NCBI GenBank assembly: GCA_965116245.1
Contig: OZ220497.1
Coordinates: forward strand, 1,550,001 to 1,614,000
Origin: Poriferisodalis sp965116245
GTDB lineage: Bacteria; Actinomycetota; Acidimicrobiia; Acidimicrobiales; Poriferisodalaceae
Length of the DNA: 64,000 bases
Direction of reading: 5' to 3'
The notes under the pieces were generated by a model. The model saw only the letters and a program-made list of their open reading frames with translations, was not told the origin of the DNA and searched no databases. Shown piece by piece: positions 16,860 to 25,267 of the stretch (position 1 is the stretch's first letter; every line of letters starts with the position of its first letter). The translations under genes were made by a program, and so were the position numbers.

Positions 16860-17603
16860 TCAGTCCAAGAGGCCCGTGGCTTGGCCGCCGTCCACCAGTA
16901 GCCCTGTGCCGGTGATGAACTTGGCTTGTTCGCTGCACAAAAACGCTACGGCCGCGCCGAAGTCATCGGCGTCGCCGCAGAGGCCCGTCGGGTTGCTGCG
17001 ACCTGCCTGGGACCTATCCATAATCTTGGCCACGCGATCGGTCCAGTGGCTGCCCGGTTGAGCTGAGTTGACGGTCACTCCGTCGCCTGCCACTTCTCTC
17101 GCTGTGATCTTGAGGAAGCTCGTCAAGCCAGCCCGCGCAACCGAACTGGCAAGCAGAAACGGGATGGGCTGCTTAACACCCACGCTGGTGATAGCGCAAA
17201 CGCGCCCCCAGCCCCTCTCGCGCATTGGCCCGATGGCCACCCGGCACATCTCAATCATGGCCTTGCAGTTCATATCGAACGCGGACTGAAACGCATCGAT
17301 TTCGGTGTCCTCGAATGTGCCCGGCGGAGGCCCGCCAGCATTGGTGACCAAGATGTCAACCGAGCCAAGTCCCGCAATTGCCTGCTCTACGAAGTTGCGC
17401 CCCTCTCGCGGATTGCCCAAGTCGGCGTTGATCGTCAGTACCTCGCCGCTGATCTCGTTCGCCGCAGCATCCAAACGCTCAGAGTCGCGCCCGCATATCG
17501 CTACCCGGACACCCTCGGCTGCAAGAGCCTTGGCCGCTCCGAGGCCCAAACCGGCCGAGCCAGCCGCAACGGCCGCTGTGCGTCCTGAAATACCCAGATC
17601 CAT
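16860..17603 (-). CDS. Short-chain dehydrogenase/reductase with non-canonical active site
   Basis: A 247-residue Rossmann protein of the SDR family. The cofactor loop is GSAGLGLG (variant of TGxxxGxG), followed by LVTNAGG and the structural Asn in FDMNCKAM. The catalytic Ser is present in ITSVGV, but the YxxxK motif is replaced by SSVAR, so Tyr and Lys are Ser and Arg. Some SDR subfamilies share this loss and their activity is unclear. A GGGGGA ribosome site precedes the ATG. The gene is divergent from the desaturase, sharing a 170-base spacer with a 14-bp tandem repeat. It may be an oxidoreductase of acyl or steroid substrates, but this is a guess. Confidence 0.85.
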   Translation of the reverse strand: MDLGISGRTAAVAAGSAGLGLGAAKALAAEGVRVAICGRDSERLDAAANEISGEVLTINADLGNPREGRNFVEQAIAGLGSVDILVTNAGGPPPGTFEDTEIDAFQSAFDMNCKAMIEMCRVAIGPMRERGWGRVCAITSVGVKQPIPFLLASSVARAGLTSFLKITAREVAGDGVTVNSAQPGSHWTDRVAKIMDRSQAGRSNPTGLCGDADDFGAAVAFLCSEQAKFITGTGLLVDGGQATGLLD

Positions 17604-17645
17604 AGCTGTTCCCCCAGTTAGTCAAGCAAGTACACGCAAGTTCTT

Positions 17646-17673
17646 GAAAATACCTGCAAGAAAATACCTGCAA
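17646..17673. repeat. Exact 14-bp tandem duplication in divergent promoter region
   Basis: GAAAATACCTGCAA occurs twice head to tail between the SDR (-) and desaturase (+) genes; a related TACACGCAAGTTCTTGAAAATAC lies just before it. The placement suits a regulator site for both genes, but no regulator is encoded nearby. Confidence 0.6.
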
Positions 17674-17772
17674 ATGGTCGGCCAGGACCGTAGCCAACCC
17701 CGACGCCGACGCGCCGACCAATCTCATACGTGCCCAACAACATCGCCGAGTGACGAGGCGTAGTATTAGAGC

Positions 17773-18795
17773 GTGAGCATGGCCACTGCCCAGTTGACGC
17801 ACGACGAGATCGTGGCGCAAGTAACTGGCGGCATGACGCGAACCGACTTGCCACCGTTCGCTGGCTCAGATCGTCTTCGTCCCGATGGTCGACCCCGACC
17901 GGCCTTTAGAGCACAGTTGCGCCGCATCCCCAACGGCATAAACACAGTCGAGGTGATCGCAACGCTGTCGGCGCCCGTTGCCGTTATCGCCGCTGTGATC
18001 GCCCTCGGTCACCCGCTCGCCATCGTCGCCGCCGTGCCGGTTATCGGCACGCTGCAGTTGCGAATGTTCGTACTTCATCACGAAGCGGCGCATCGGCTGC
18101 TGTTCTCAAATCGTTGGCTGAACGACCGAATCGGCATAAATCTGGTCGGGTGGCTACCACTGGGCACCGGTTCGCACCACTACCGCCGGGGTCACGCCAA
18201 CCATCATCGTGACGAATTCGGCCCCAAAGAACCCGACTTTTTGCTTTACTCCTTCTACCCAATCTCGCCGAAGTCTCTGCGCCGAAAGCTGGCGCGCGAT
18301 GGCCTGGGTGTATCGGCCTGGCGCATCCTCAAGCCCCGCTTCACTGGTCTCGCCAAGCGGGAGTATCTGCCCCTAAGCCTGCGGTTCTTCGTAGGCCAAG
18401 CGCTGGTGTTCGGATTGTTCTGGGTGGCTGGCCAACCGTGGCTGTATTTGCTGTTGTGGGTGCTGCCGTGGCTCACCTGGTATCAGATCATCAACCGACT
18501 GCGGGCCATCGCTGAGCACGGCGGCATGACTCGTGCGCAAGACCGACGCCACACCACCCATCACATTCGACAGAGCTGGCCAGCGCGCATAGGTTTCGCG
18601 CCGTTTCATGTGGGCTACCACTTGGCCCACCATGTGGATTCAGGCGTTCCGGCTCGCAACTTGCCACGGTTGCAACGTGCGCTGGAAGAAGACGGCTACG
18701 TGGACGCCCGCACGTCGTGGCCGAACTACCGGACGCTGTGGCGCGCCTTGGCCTCAGCCAAACCGGCCTCAGCCAAACCGGCCTCAGCCACCTAA
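17773..18795 (+). CDS. Membrane fatty acid desaturase family protein
   Basis: A 340-residue integral membrane di-iron protein. Three histidine clusters bind the metals: HHEAAH (about 102), HANHH (about 141) and HLAHH (about 283), with an extra HTTHH (about 260). Hydrophobic segments flank them (about 57-95, 195-240). The family inserts double bonds or hydroxyls into lipids, carotenoids or alkanes; the substrate cannot be read here. The C-terminus ends in ASAKPASAKPASAT, produced by an exact 15-bp DNA repeat at 18751-18792. GTG at 17773 or ATG at 17779 could start it. It is followed on the same strand by an aldo/keto reductase gene. Confidence 0.88.
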   Translation: MSMATAQLTHDEIVAQVTGGMTRTDLPPFAGSDRLRPDGRPRPAFRAQLRRIPNGINTVEVIATLSAPVAVIAAVIALGHPLAIVAAVPVIGTLQLRMFVLHHEAAHRLLFSNRWLNDRIGINLVGWLPLGTGSHHYRRGHANHHRDEFGPKEPDFLLYSFYPISPKSLRRKLARDGLGVSAWRILKPRFTGLAKREYLPLSLRFFVGQALVFGLFWVAGQPWLYLLLWVLPWLTWYQIINRLRAIAEHGGMTRAQDRRHTTHHIRQSWPARIGFAPFHVGYHLAHHVDSGVPARNLPRLQRALEEDGYVDARTSWPNYRTLWRALASAKPASAKPASAT

Positions 18796-18838
18796 CCCGC
18801 CACAGTCGCGCCAGCATTAGAGACACGAAGAGAAGGTG

Positions 18839-19876
18839 ATGGAGCGCCTGAAGTCAACTCAACTAGGTTCGAGCTGCGGTCTACGGGTCTCAGAATTGTG
18901 CCTAGGAACCATGAACTTCGGGATTCCCGGACGCGGTCACCAGGGCGACTGGACGCTGGACATAGACCAAACTCGTCCGATCCTGGAGGCCGCCATTGAC
19001 CGTGGCCTCTACTACTTCGATTGTGCAGACGTGTATGGCTTAGGCGCATCGGAGGAGGTAGTTGGACAACTGCTGCGTGAGCTTCTGCCGCGAGAACAAT
19101 ATGTGCTGACCACCAAAGTCTCTATGCCGATGGGCCGTCACCCCAACGAGTGCGGCCTTAGTCGCAAGCACATCATTGAGGGCATTGACAGCTCTTTGCG
19201 TCGGCTCGGCGTTGAGTACGTCGACCAGCTAATCATCCACCGTCATCCCCACGGCGTACCCGGCAGCGTGCGGACGCCTGTGGCTGAGTCAATGCAGGCC
19301 TTAGACGAGGTGGTCAAAGCCGGTAAGGCGCTGTATCTAGGTGGCTCGTCAATGTTCGCTTGGCAATTCGCCGAGTTGCAGTTCACCGCTGAGGTGAACG
19401 GTTGGACCAAGTTCGTCTCAATGCAGAATCACTACAACCTCATCTATCGTGAGGAAGAGCGAGAGATGAATCCCTACTGCGTTCAGCATGGAATCGCGCT
19501 CACACCTTGGTCTCCACTGGCACGTGGAATCTTGACAGGGTCATACCGCGGCAGCCTTGAGGGCGGCACAACCAGCCGTTCCCAAGGACAGGACCGCGCC
19601 CGCACCGAGAGTCTGTATCGAGGTGAGCGAGACTTCGACATTGCCAAGCGAGTGAGCGAGGTGGCGGAACGTCTGGATGTGCTCCCCGCCCAAGTGGCGC
19701 TGGCATGGCTCACGAACAAACCCGAGATCACAGCGCCAGTAGTCGGTGTGTCCAAAATCAGCCAGCTTGAGCAACTCGTCGAAGCCACCACTATTGAGCT
19801 CAGCCCAGACGACACCACCTACCTGGAAGAACTCTACAAACCCGTCGAAAACCTGCTGTCGATAGGTATGAGCTAG
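18839..19876 (+). CDS. Aldo/keto reductase
   Basis: NADPH-dependent (alpha/beta)8 oxidoreductase of 345 residues. Catalytic tetrad residues appear as Asp and Tyr in FDCADVYGLGASE, Lys in TTKVSMP and His in QLIIHRHPHG; the cofactor region near the C-terminus reads PVVGVSKISQLEQL. The TPWSPLARGILTG stretch marks the AKR11/AKR12-like group that acts on aldehydes and sugars. ATG at 18839 is preceded by AGAAGG; GTG directly before it could also serve. Physiological substrate unknown. Confidence 0.92.
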   Translation: MERLKSTQLGSSCGLRVSELCLGTMNFGIPGRGHQGDWTLDIDQTRPILEAAIDRGLYYFDCADVYGLGASEEVVGQLLRELLPREQYVLTTKVSMPMGRHPNECGLSRKHIIEGIDSSLRRLGVEYVDQLIIHRHPHGVPGSVRTPVAESMQALDEVVKAGKALYLGGSSMFAWQFAELQFTAEVNGWTKFVSMQNHYNLIYREEEREMNPYCVQHGIALTPWSPLARGILTGSYRGSLEGGTTSRSQGQDRARTESLYRGERDFDIAKRVSEVAERLDVLPAQVALAWLTNKPEITAPVVGVSKISQLEQLVEATTIELSPDDTTYLEELYKPVENLLSIGMS

Positions 19877-19945
19877 TGAGTCTGGGCAAGCTAGCGGGTT
19901 TGAGCAAAATAGGTATCGACTAAGCAGAGGAGCCAGGAGCTGCAC

Positions 19946-21652
19946 GTGCAGTACTTTGATCTGGGGTCGTTTAGCTGGCCTGTGACCACGCCGAACCCAC
20001 ATGCGCAGCATTGGTTTGACCGTGGTATGGCGTGGTGCTACGGCTTCAATCACGAAGAAGCGATCTGCTGTTTCGACAGGGCGCTGCGACACGACCCCAA
20101 CTTCTCCATGGCGCACTGGGGAATTGCCTATGCCATAGGGCCGAACTACAATAAGTCCTGGGACGACTTTGACGACGACGATCTGCGCGCTTCGCTACTA
20201 AGGGCCCGAACCGAAATGGCTGCCGCTGAGAAAGCTGCAACCAACGCCAGTGATATTGAACGCAGGCTGATCAGCGCGTTGGCGCACCGCTACCCGCCGA
20301 TACCCCTAAAACCAAAACCCGACTATTTCGACCTTAGCGAGCTAGGTCCAGGGGATTTCGCTCGCTGGAACGATGCCTACGCCGATGCCATGCGCGATGT
20401 CTATCTGGCGCACCCCAGCGACCTGAATGTCTGCTGCCTCTTCGCAGAGGCAATCATGAACCGCACTCCTTGGGGATTGTGGGATCTGGAAACTGGCCAG
20501 CCCGCCGAGGGCGCAGGAACGTTAGAGGCCTGCGAAGTCCTGGAAAACGCATTTGAGGCTCTGGATCATGAGGGTGCCAACAGCCACATCGGACTGCTTC
20601 ACATGTACATCCACTTGATGGAAATGTCACCGCACCCCGAACGAGCGCTCGCAGCGGGAGACCGGCTTGTAGAACTTGCGCCCGATGCCGGTCACCTAGT
20701 TCACATGCCCACCCACATTGACGTGTTGTGCGGCCACTACCACAACGTTGTTGAGCGCAACTCAGCCGCAATTGAAGCAGACCGAAAGTACCTGGAACTT
20801 GAAGGCGCAATGAACTTCTATTCCGCCTATCGCTGCCATGACTACCACTTCAAGGTGTACGGGGCGATGCTGGCGGGCCAGTACGGACCGGCCCTGGCCG
20901 CAGCGGAGGAGATGAATCGCACGTTGCCAGAGGAGTTGCTGAGAACGGGCTCGCCACCCATGGCCGACTGGCTGGAGGGCTTTGTCGCAGTCAAGCAACA
21001 CGTGTACGTGCGCTTCGGCAAGTGGCACGAGATACTCGGCCAGCATCTGCCGATTGATCAAGAGTTCTATTGCTTGACCACAGCAATGATGCGTTACGCA
21101 CGAACAGTGGCGTTCGCGTCGATGAATCGCGTGGATGAGGCGTTGGCCGAACGCGAAGCGTTCGCGCGCGCCAAAGCTCAGGTCTTGCCTAGCCGGACGC
21201 TGTTCAACAACTGCGGCCTGGACATATTGACCGTCGCAGAAGCGCTGTTGAACGGCGAAGTTGAATACCGCCGCGGCAACTTCGAAGTCGCCTTTGATCA
21301 TCTGCGCCACGCCGTGGAGCTAGACGACAATCTGCCTTATGACGAACCTTGGGGTTGGATGCAACCGACGCGTCACGCGCTTGCGGCGTTGCTGGCAGAA
21401 CAGGGCTATTTTGACGAGGCCGAAGCCCTCTACCGAGCCGACTTAGGCCTGGATAACCGACTGCGTCGTCCTTGCCAACACCCCGACAACGTCTGGAGCC
21501 TGCACGGTCTATACGAATGTTTACTTCGCCGCGGCGATTGCGCGGACACGGTCGAAGGGCGACTCATCAAACAGCGGCTCGACCTGGCGTTGGCCCGCGC
21601 GGATGTGCCGATAACTGCATCGTGCTTTTGTCGGCTGGACGCTGTTGGGTAG
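19946..21652 (+). CDS. Tetratricopeptide-repeat protein of unknown function
   Basis: A 568-residue soluble protein made largely of TPR-like helical pairs. Clear repeats are HWFDRGMAWCYGFNHEEAICCFDRAL near residue 25, the pattern around EMNRTL, and GNFEVAFDHLRHAVELDDN and QGYFDEAEALYRADL near the C-terminus. The conserved central HIGLLHMYIHLMEMS and HLVHMPTHID segments, rich in His and Met, recur in a family of bacterial TPR proteins without assigned function and might bind metal. GTG start with AGGAG at seven bases. No signal peptide. Neighbours are oxidoreductases and the cox maturation genes; a scaffold role is possible but unproven. Confidence 0.75.
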   Translation: MQYFDLGSFSWPVTTPNPHAQHWFDRGMAWCYGFNHEEAICCFDRALRHDPNFSMAHWGIAYAIGPNYNKSWDDFDDDDLRASLLRARTEMAAAEKAATNASDIERRLISALAHRYPPIPLKPKPDYFDLSELGPGDFARWNDAYADAMRDVYLAHPSDLNVCCLFAEAIMNRTPWGLWDLETGQPAEGAGTLEACEVLENAFEALDHEGANSHIGLLHMYIHLMEMSPHPERALAAGDRLVELAPDAGHLVHMPTHIDVLCGHYHNVVERNSAAIEADRKYLELEGAMNFYSAYRCHDYHFKVYGAMLAGQYGPALAAAEEMNRTLPEELLRTGSPPMADWLEGFVAVKQHVYVRFGKWHEILGQHLPIDQEFYCLTTAMMRYARTVAFASMNRVDEALAEREAFARAKAQVLPSRTLFNNCGLDILTVAEALLNGEVEYRRGNFEVAFDHLRHAVELDDNLPYDEPWGWMQPTRHALAALLAEQGYFDEAEALYRADLGLDNRLRRPCQHPDNVWSLHGLYECLLRRGDCADTVEGRLIKQRLDLALARADVPITASCFCRLDAVG

Positions 21653-21731
21653 TTACTGGTCCCGATTCAGCCTGGTGGACCGGTCAACCTGAAAAACAGC
21701 TACGCATCGGGCTGCAAGTTGTGCCGTAGCA

Positions 21732-22661
21732 TTGTTGGTCGTGTTCAAGCCGCCGGACAGCCCCGCCGACGTTTCGGCGGCGTTGTCCGAGCACGGCTAC
21801 CTGCCCGACGACGGGCTGTCCACGGTGGTCTTTCTCTCCATCACAATGGAACGACCTCTGTTCTTGGAAGGCGACGCGGGCGTAGGCAAAACAGAACTGG
21901 CCAAGGTGCTAGCCGCTTGGACAGGCGGGGAGTTCATCCGCCTGCAGTGCTACGAAGGCATCGACTCCGCTCAAGCACTCTATGAGTGGGACTACACGCG
22001 TCAGCTCTTGCACTTGCGCACCGCAGAAGTGGCCGGACGCGCCGCTGCGGCTCCTGAGGCCATTGAAGATGAGCTGTATTCGGAGCGCTTCCTGATCCGT
22101 CGGCCGCTGCTAAAGGCCATTGACCACGACGACTCCGCGCCATCTGTTCTGGTGCCAGCCGTGCTACTAATTGACGAAGTTGACCGCGCAGACGACGAGT
22201 TTGAAGCCTTCTTGTTGGAGGTTCTGTCTGACTTCACTGTCACGGTGCCCGAGCTGGGCACGATCACAGCAGCGAGGCCGCCTCTGGTGGTGGTGACGTC
22301 CAATCGGACTCGCGATGTACACGACGCTCTCAAGCGCCGCTGCCTCTACCACTGGGTGTCACACCCGACGGTGGACCGCGAGGTGGAGATCGTAAAACTC
22401 AAGTTGCCAGACGTAGATGGCACGCTCGCACGGCAAGTGGCGTCGGCCGTGGCGGTCATGCGCGAAATGAGGCTCTACAAACCTCCTGGCGTGGCCGAGA
22501 CCATTGACTGGGCCACAGCACTGGGACGCCTGGGCGCAGCCGAGCTTGACACACCCATGATTGAGGCCACGCTGGGCACAGTGCTGAAGTACCGCGAGGA
22601 CCAACAGCGGGTCACTTCGGTGGGCATGGAGATGATCATGGCCGCCGTGGGCGACGCCTAG
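21732..22661 (+). CDS. coxD: MoxR-type AAA+ ATPase (CoxD-like)
   Basis: A 309-residue AAA+ ATPase. Walker A is GDAGVGKTELAK (about 46), Walker B LLIDEVDRAD (about 146), sensor 1 lies in VVVTSNRTRD, and the arginine finger segment is ALKRRCLYHW. MoxR ATPases pair with a VWA protein to remodel or insert metal sites; CoxD and CoxE are needed for assembly of the copper-sulfur-molybdenum centre in CO dehydrogenase. The next gene, 22 bases away, encodes the VWA partner. Start codon is TTG at 21732 or GTG at 21741; the first gives the usual length. Confidence 0.9.
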   Translation: MLVVFKPPDSPADVSAALSEHGYLPDDGLSTVVFLSITMERPLFLEGDAGVGKTELAKVLAAWTGGEFIRLQCYEGIDSAQALYEWDYTRQLLHLRTAEVAGRAAAAPEAIEDELYSERFLIRRPLLKAIDHDDSAPSVLVPAVLLIDEVDRADDEFEAFLLEVLSDFTVTVPELGTITAARPPLVVVTSNRTRDVHDALKRRCLYHWVSHPTVDREVEIVKLKLPDVDGTLARQVASAVAVMREMRLYKPPGVAETIDWATALGRLGAAELDTPMIEATLGTVLKYREDQQRVTSVGMEMIMAAVGDA

Positions 22662-22683
22662 TCGTTGAGGCGACACGCAGGCC

Positions 22684-23877
22684 ATGGGCGCCAGCGGGGC
22701 GGATCTGGCTGGCGAAGCCCCAGCAGCTAAGGTCGCAGCCGAGTCAGCAGGGGGGGTTCGCGTCAACGAACCGGAACGTTTGGCTTCAGCGTTCTGTTCG
22801 GTCCTTAGGGGCGCGGGACTGGTCGTCACCATTCGCCGGGTGATGGCGTTCACTGAAGCGCTGCGCGTTCTCGGTATTGCCGAACGCCACGATGTGTACT
22901 GGGCGGGGCGGGCGACGCTGGTGGGCAGTCCAGCCGATACTGATCTCTATGACCGAGCCTTCGCTGTCTTTTGGGAAGGCCGCGCTCCGAGCGGGATCGT
23001 TGTGGAGCTGCCGCCCATCTCGGTGACGTTGGCGACCGACAGCGAGGATGACAGTGGTACGCCGCCAGAGAGTGAAAGCCAAGACTCCGACTCTGGCCAG
23101 ACGCTGCGCGTCCGCTACAGCCATCTAGAAACGTTGCGCCACAAGGACTTCGCTGATTGCAACGATGGCGAACTGTCGGAGTTGCACGCTGCGATGAGCG
23201 AGATGCGCTTTCGGGCGGTTACCAGGCCTTCGCGCCGCAGTGTGCGGGCCAAGCGCATTTCCCGGCGACCCGATCTGCGTCGTACCATTCGCCGTGCCTT
23301 GCGAACCGGCGGTGAGCCCATTAGTCGCGAGTTCCTAGTCGGCGACCGCAAGCCCCGCCGTGTGGTGCTGCTGCTCGATGTTTCCGGCTCCATGGAGCCC
23401 TACGCCCGCGCCCTCGTACGATTTGCACACGCAGCGGTCGTCGGCCGCACGCGCGTGGAGGCATTCACCATCGGTACCAGACTCACCCGAGTCACACGCG
23501 AGCTGTCTTCGCGCGATCCCGACGCTGGTCTAAGAGCTGCTGGCGATGCCGTTCAAGACTGGTCAGGCGGCACTCGGTTGGGCGCGACTCTGCATGAGTT
23601 CAACGACCGTTGGGGCGTGCGGGGTTATGCGCGCGGGGCCATCGTGGTCATTTGCTCTGATGGCTGGGACCGGGGCGCACCCGAGGAGTTGGCGGGCCAG
23701 ATGGCTCGGCTGCATTTGGTAACGCACCGGCTGGTGTGGGTCAATCCGCTCAAGCACACACCTGGTTACGCGCCGCTGGCGCGTGGCATGGCAGCGGCCT
23801 TGCCCCATGTGGATGAGTTCATAGAGGGACACTCCTTCGATTCGCTGGAGCATCTTGCTGCGTCAATCGCGGCTTGA
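22684..23877 (+). CDS. coxE: VWA-domain protein, CoxE-like
   Basis: A 397-residue protein with a C-terminal von Willebrand A domain. The metal-ion-dependent adhesion site DVSGSM (about residue 232) is intact, with the distal GGTRLG and CSDGWDRG loops. The N-terminal half has the VWA_CoxE region (VVTIRRVMAFTEAL, FWEGRAPS) interrupted by an acidic Ser/Asp stretch, then an Arg-rich block (RRSVRAKRISRRPDLRRT). It should work with the MoxR ATPase upstream as a chaperone pair for the molybdenum enzyme. ATG at 22684 fits; the first 27 residues are Ala/Gly-rich and may be dispensable. Confidence 0.9.
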   Translation: MGASGADLAGEAPAAKVAAESAGGVRVNEPERLASAFCSVLRGAGLVVTIRRVMAFTEALRVLGIAERHDVYWAGRATLVGSPADTDLYDRAFAVFWEGRAPSGIVVELPPISVTLATDSEDDSGTPPESESQDSDSGQTLRVRYSHLETLRHKDFADCNDGELSELHAAMSEMRFRAVTRPSRRSVRAKRISRRPDLRRTIRRALRTGGEPISREFLVGDRKPRRVVLLLDVSGSMEPYARALVRFAHAAVVGRTRVEAFTIGTRLTRVTRELSSRDPDAGLRAAGDAVQDWSGGTRLGATLHEFNDRWGVRGYARGAIVVICSDGWDRGAPEELAGQMARLHLVTHRLVWVNPLKHTPGYAPLARGMAAALPHVDEFIEGHSFDSLEHLAASIAA

Positions 23878-23950
23878 GCCTTTGGGTGAATCCGCAGCCC
23901 TTGAGTCAAGCGCGATTGCTGCGGTGGCTTTGGTCGGCGAGACTGGGGCA

Positions 23951-24268
23951 ATGGACGAAATCCTGGATGACATTGACCGTTGGAAGTCTGCGGGCCAGCG
24001 GGTGGCAATAGCCAGGGTGGTGGACATTGAGGGCTCTGGACCTCGAGACCCTGGAGCTGCGATGGCTGTGAACGATCAGGGCGAGGTCGCTGGATCGGTG
24101 TCGGGCGGCTGCGTTGAGGGCGCTGTCGTCGGCGAAGCTCTGGAGTTGCTTCGGGGCACCCGTGGGCCTGGCGTCACAACGTTTGGCTACAGCGACGACG
24201 AGGCTTTTGCGGTCGGGCTCACCTGCGGCGGCACTATTCACTTGTTTGTGGAGGAACTCAACTGGTGA
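23951..24268 (+). CDS. XdhC/CoxI N-terminal domain protein
   Basis: A 105-residue protein equal to the N-terminal domain of XdhC/CoxF proteins, which bind molybdenum cofactor and deliver its sulfurated form to xanthine or CO dehydrogenase apoenzymes. Seen: ARVVDIEGSGPRDPGAAMAV, GEVAGSVSGGCVEGAVV with the conserved Cys, and LTCGGTIHLFVE with the second conserved Cys. The ATG at 23951 follows a GGGG stretch; the frame is open back to 23855. The second XdhC domain is a separate overlapping gene, so the two halves are split in this genome. Confidence 0.87.
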   Translation: MDEILDDIDRWKSAGQRVAIARVVDIEGSGPRDPGAAMAVNDQGEVAGSVSGGCVEGAVVGEALELLRGTRGPGVTTFGYSDDEAFAVGLTCGGTIHLFVEELNW

Positions 24269-25248
24269 GCGCTGAGCGGAACAGTCCGGCGCCGAGCCCC
24301 GACGTGGGTGTACCCAGCCTGGGTATATATGAGGCGTTCAGGGACGCCATAAGAGCTGAGATGCCCGTAGTTCTGGCAACCATCATTGAACATCTCCCAG
24401 CTCGCGATATTGGGTACGCGGACACCGGCCCCCCCGAATCTGAACCTGGGAACGTAGGTTCTCAGGAAATGGGAACAGCGGACTTAGGTTCAGATAGCCC
24501 AGACAGTCCAGATAGCCCAGACAGTCCGGTATCTGATCTGGGCCCGCAAGTGGGTGCCAAGAGGCTCGTGCGGCCCGATGCGGAGGCGCTCGGCAGTCTG
24601 GGTAACGCCGAACTTGACCGTGTAGTCACCCGCGACGCGCTTGGCATGCTCGACGCAGGCATTAGTGAAGTACGTCACTACGGCCGACACGGTGAAGCCC
24701 GCCAGTCGGACATCAGTGTTTTCGTGGAATGCCACGCTCGCCGCCCGCACATGGTCATCTTCGGCGCCGTTGACTTCACCAGGGCACTTGCCGCGCAGGC
24801 CAAACTGCTGGGTTATCGAGTCACCGTCTGCGACGCCCGTGCCGTATTCGCAACCAAGCGCCGCTTTCCGATGGCCGATGAAGTGGTAGTGGACTGGCCC
24901 AATCGTCTTCTTGACCGCATAGGCGGCGATTTGGGGCCACGCGACGCCGTGTGTGTACTGACCCACGACCACAAGTTTGATGTCCCTGCGATTGTCGGCG
25001 CGTTGCCCACTCGGATCGGCTATTTGGGTGCAATGGGCTCTCGCACGACCCATGAACGACGCACTGAGCGACTTAGACAAGCCGGTGTCAGCGATGCTGA
25101 TCTGCAACGGGTCATGGCCCCGATAGGCCTCGACATTGGCGGCCGCACCCCGGAGGAGACCGCGGTCTCAATCGTTGCAGAGATCATCGCTGCGCGTACC
25201 GGCCGTCAAGCCCCCCGATTGAGGGATGGCCAAGGCCGCATCCACTAG
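24265..25248 (+). CDS. XdhC C-terminal Rossmann-domain protein (CoxF/CoxI-like)
   Basis: A 327-residue protein. Residues 160-310 are the XdhC Rossmann domain: HMVIFGAVDFTRALA (a variant of the usual FGAGHVG loop), YRVTVCDARAVFAT, VLTHDHKFDVPAI, IGYLGAMGSRTTHERR and the C-terminal GLDIGGRTPEETAVSIVAEI. The N-terminal part contains a low-complexity DSPDSPDSPDSP run coded by an exact 18-bp DNA duplication at 24491-24526. GTG start overlaps the stop of the XdhC N-domain gene, so both are likely made together and act as one Moco insertion factor. The altered glycine loop may weaken NAD binding. Confidence 0.85.
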   Translation: MSAERNSPAPSPDVGVPSLGIYEAFRDAIRAEMPVVLATIIEHLPARDIGYADTGPPESEPGNVGSQEMGTADLGSDSPDSPDSPDSPVSDLGPQVGAKRLVRPDAEALGSLGNAELDRVVTRDALGMLDAGISEVRHYGRHGEARQSDISVFVECHARRPHMVIFGAVDFTRALAAQAKLLGYRVTVCDARAVFATKRRFPMADEVVVDWPNRLLDRIGGDLGPRDAVCVLTHDHKFDVPAIVGALPTRIGYLGAMGSRTTHERRTERLRQAGVSDADLQRVMAPIGLDIGGRTPEETAVSIVAEIIAARTGRQAPRLRDGQGRIH

Positions 25249-25267
25249 CTCAAGTAGTTTCCACCGA

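Noticed and set aside
16790..21731. Search for a coxL-type large subunit or its remains
   Set aside because: No frame on either strand carries molybdopterin-binding motifs; the region is filled by SDR, desaturase, aldo/keto reductase and TPR genes.
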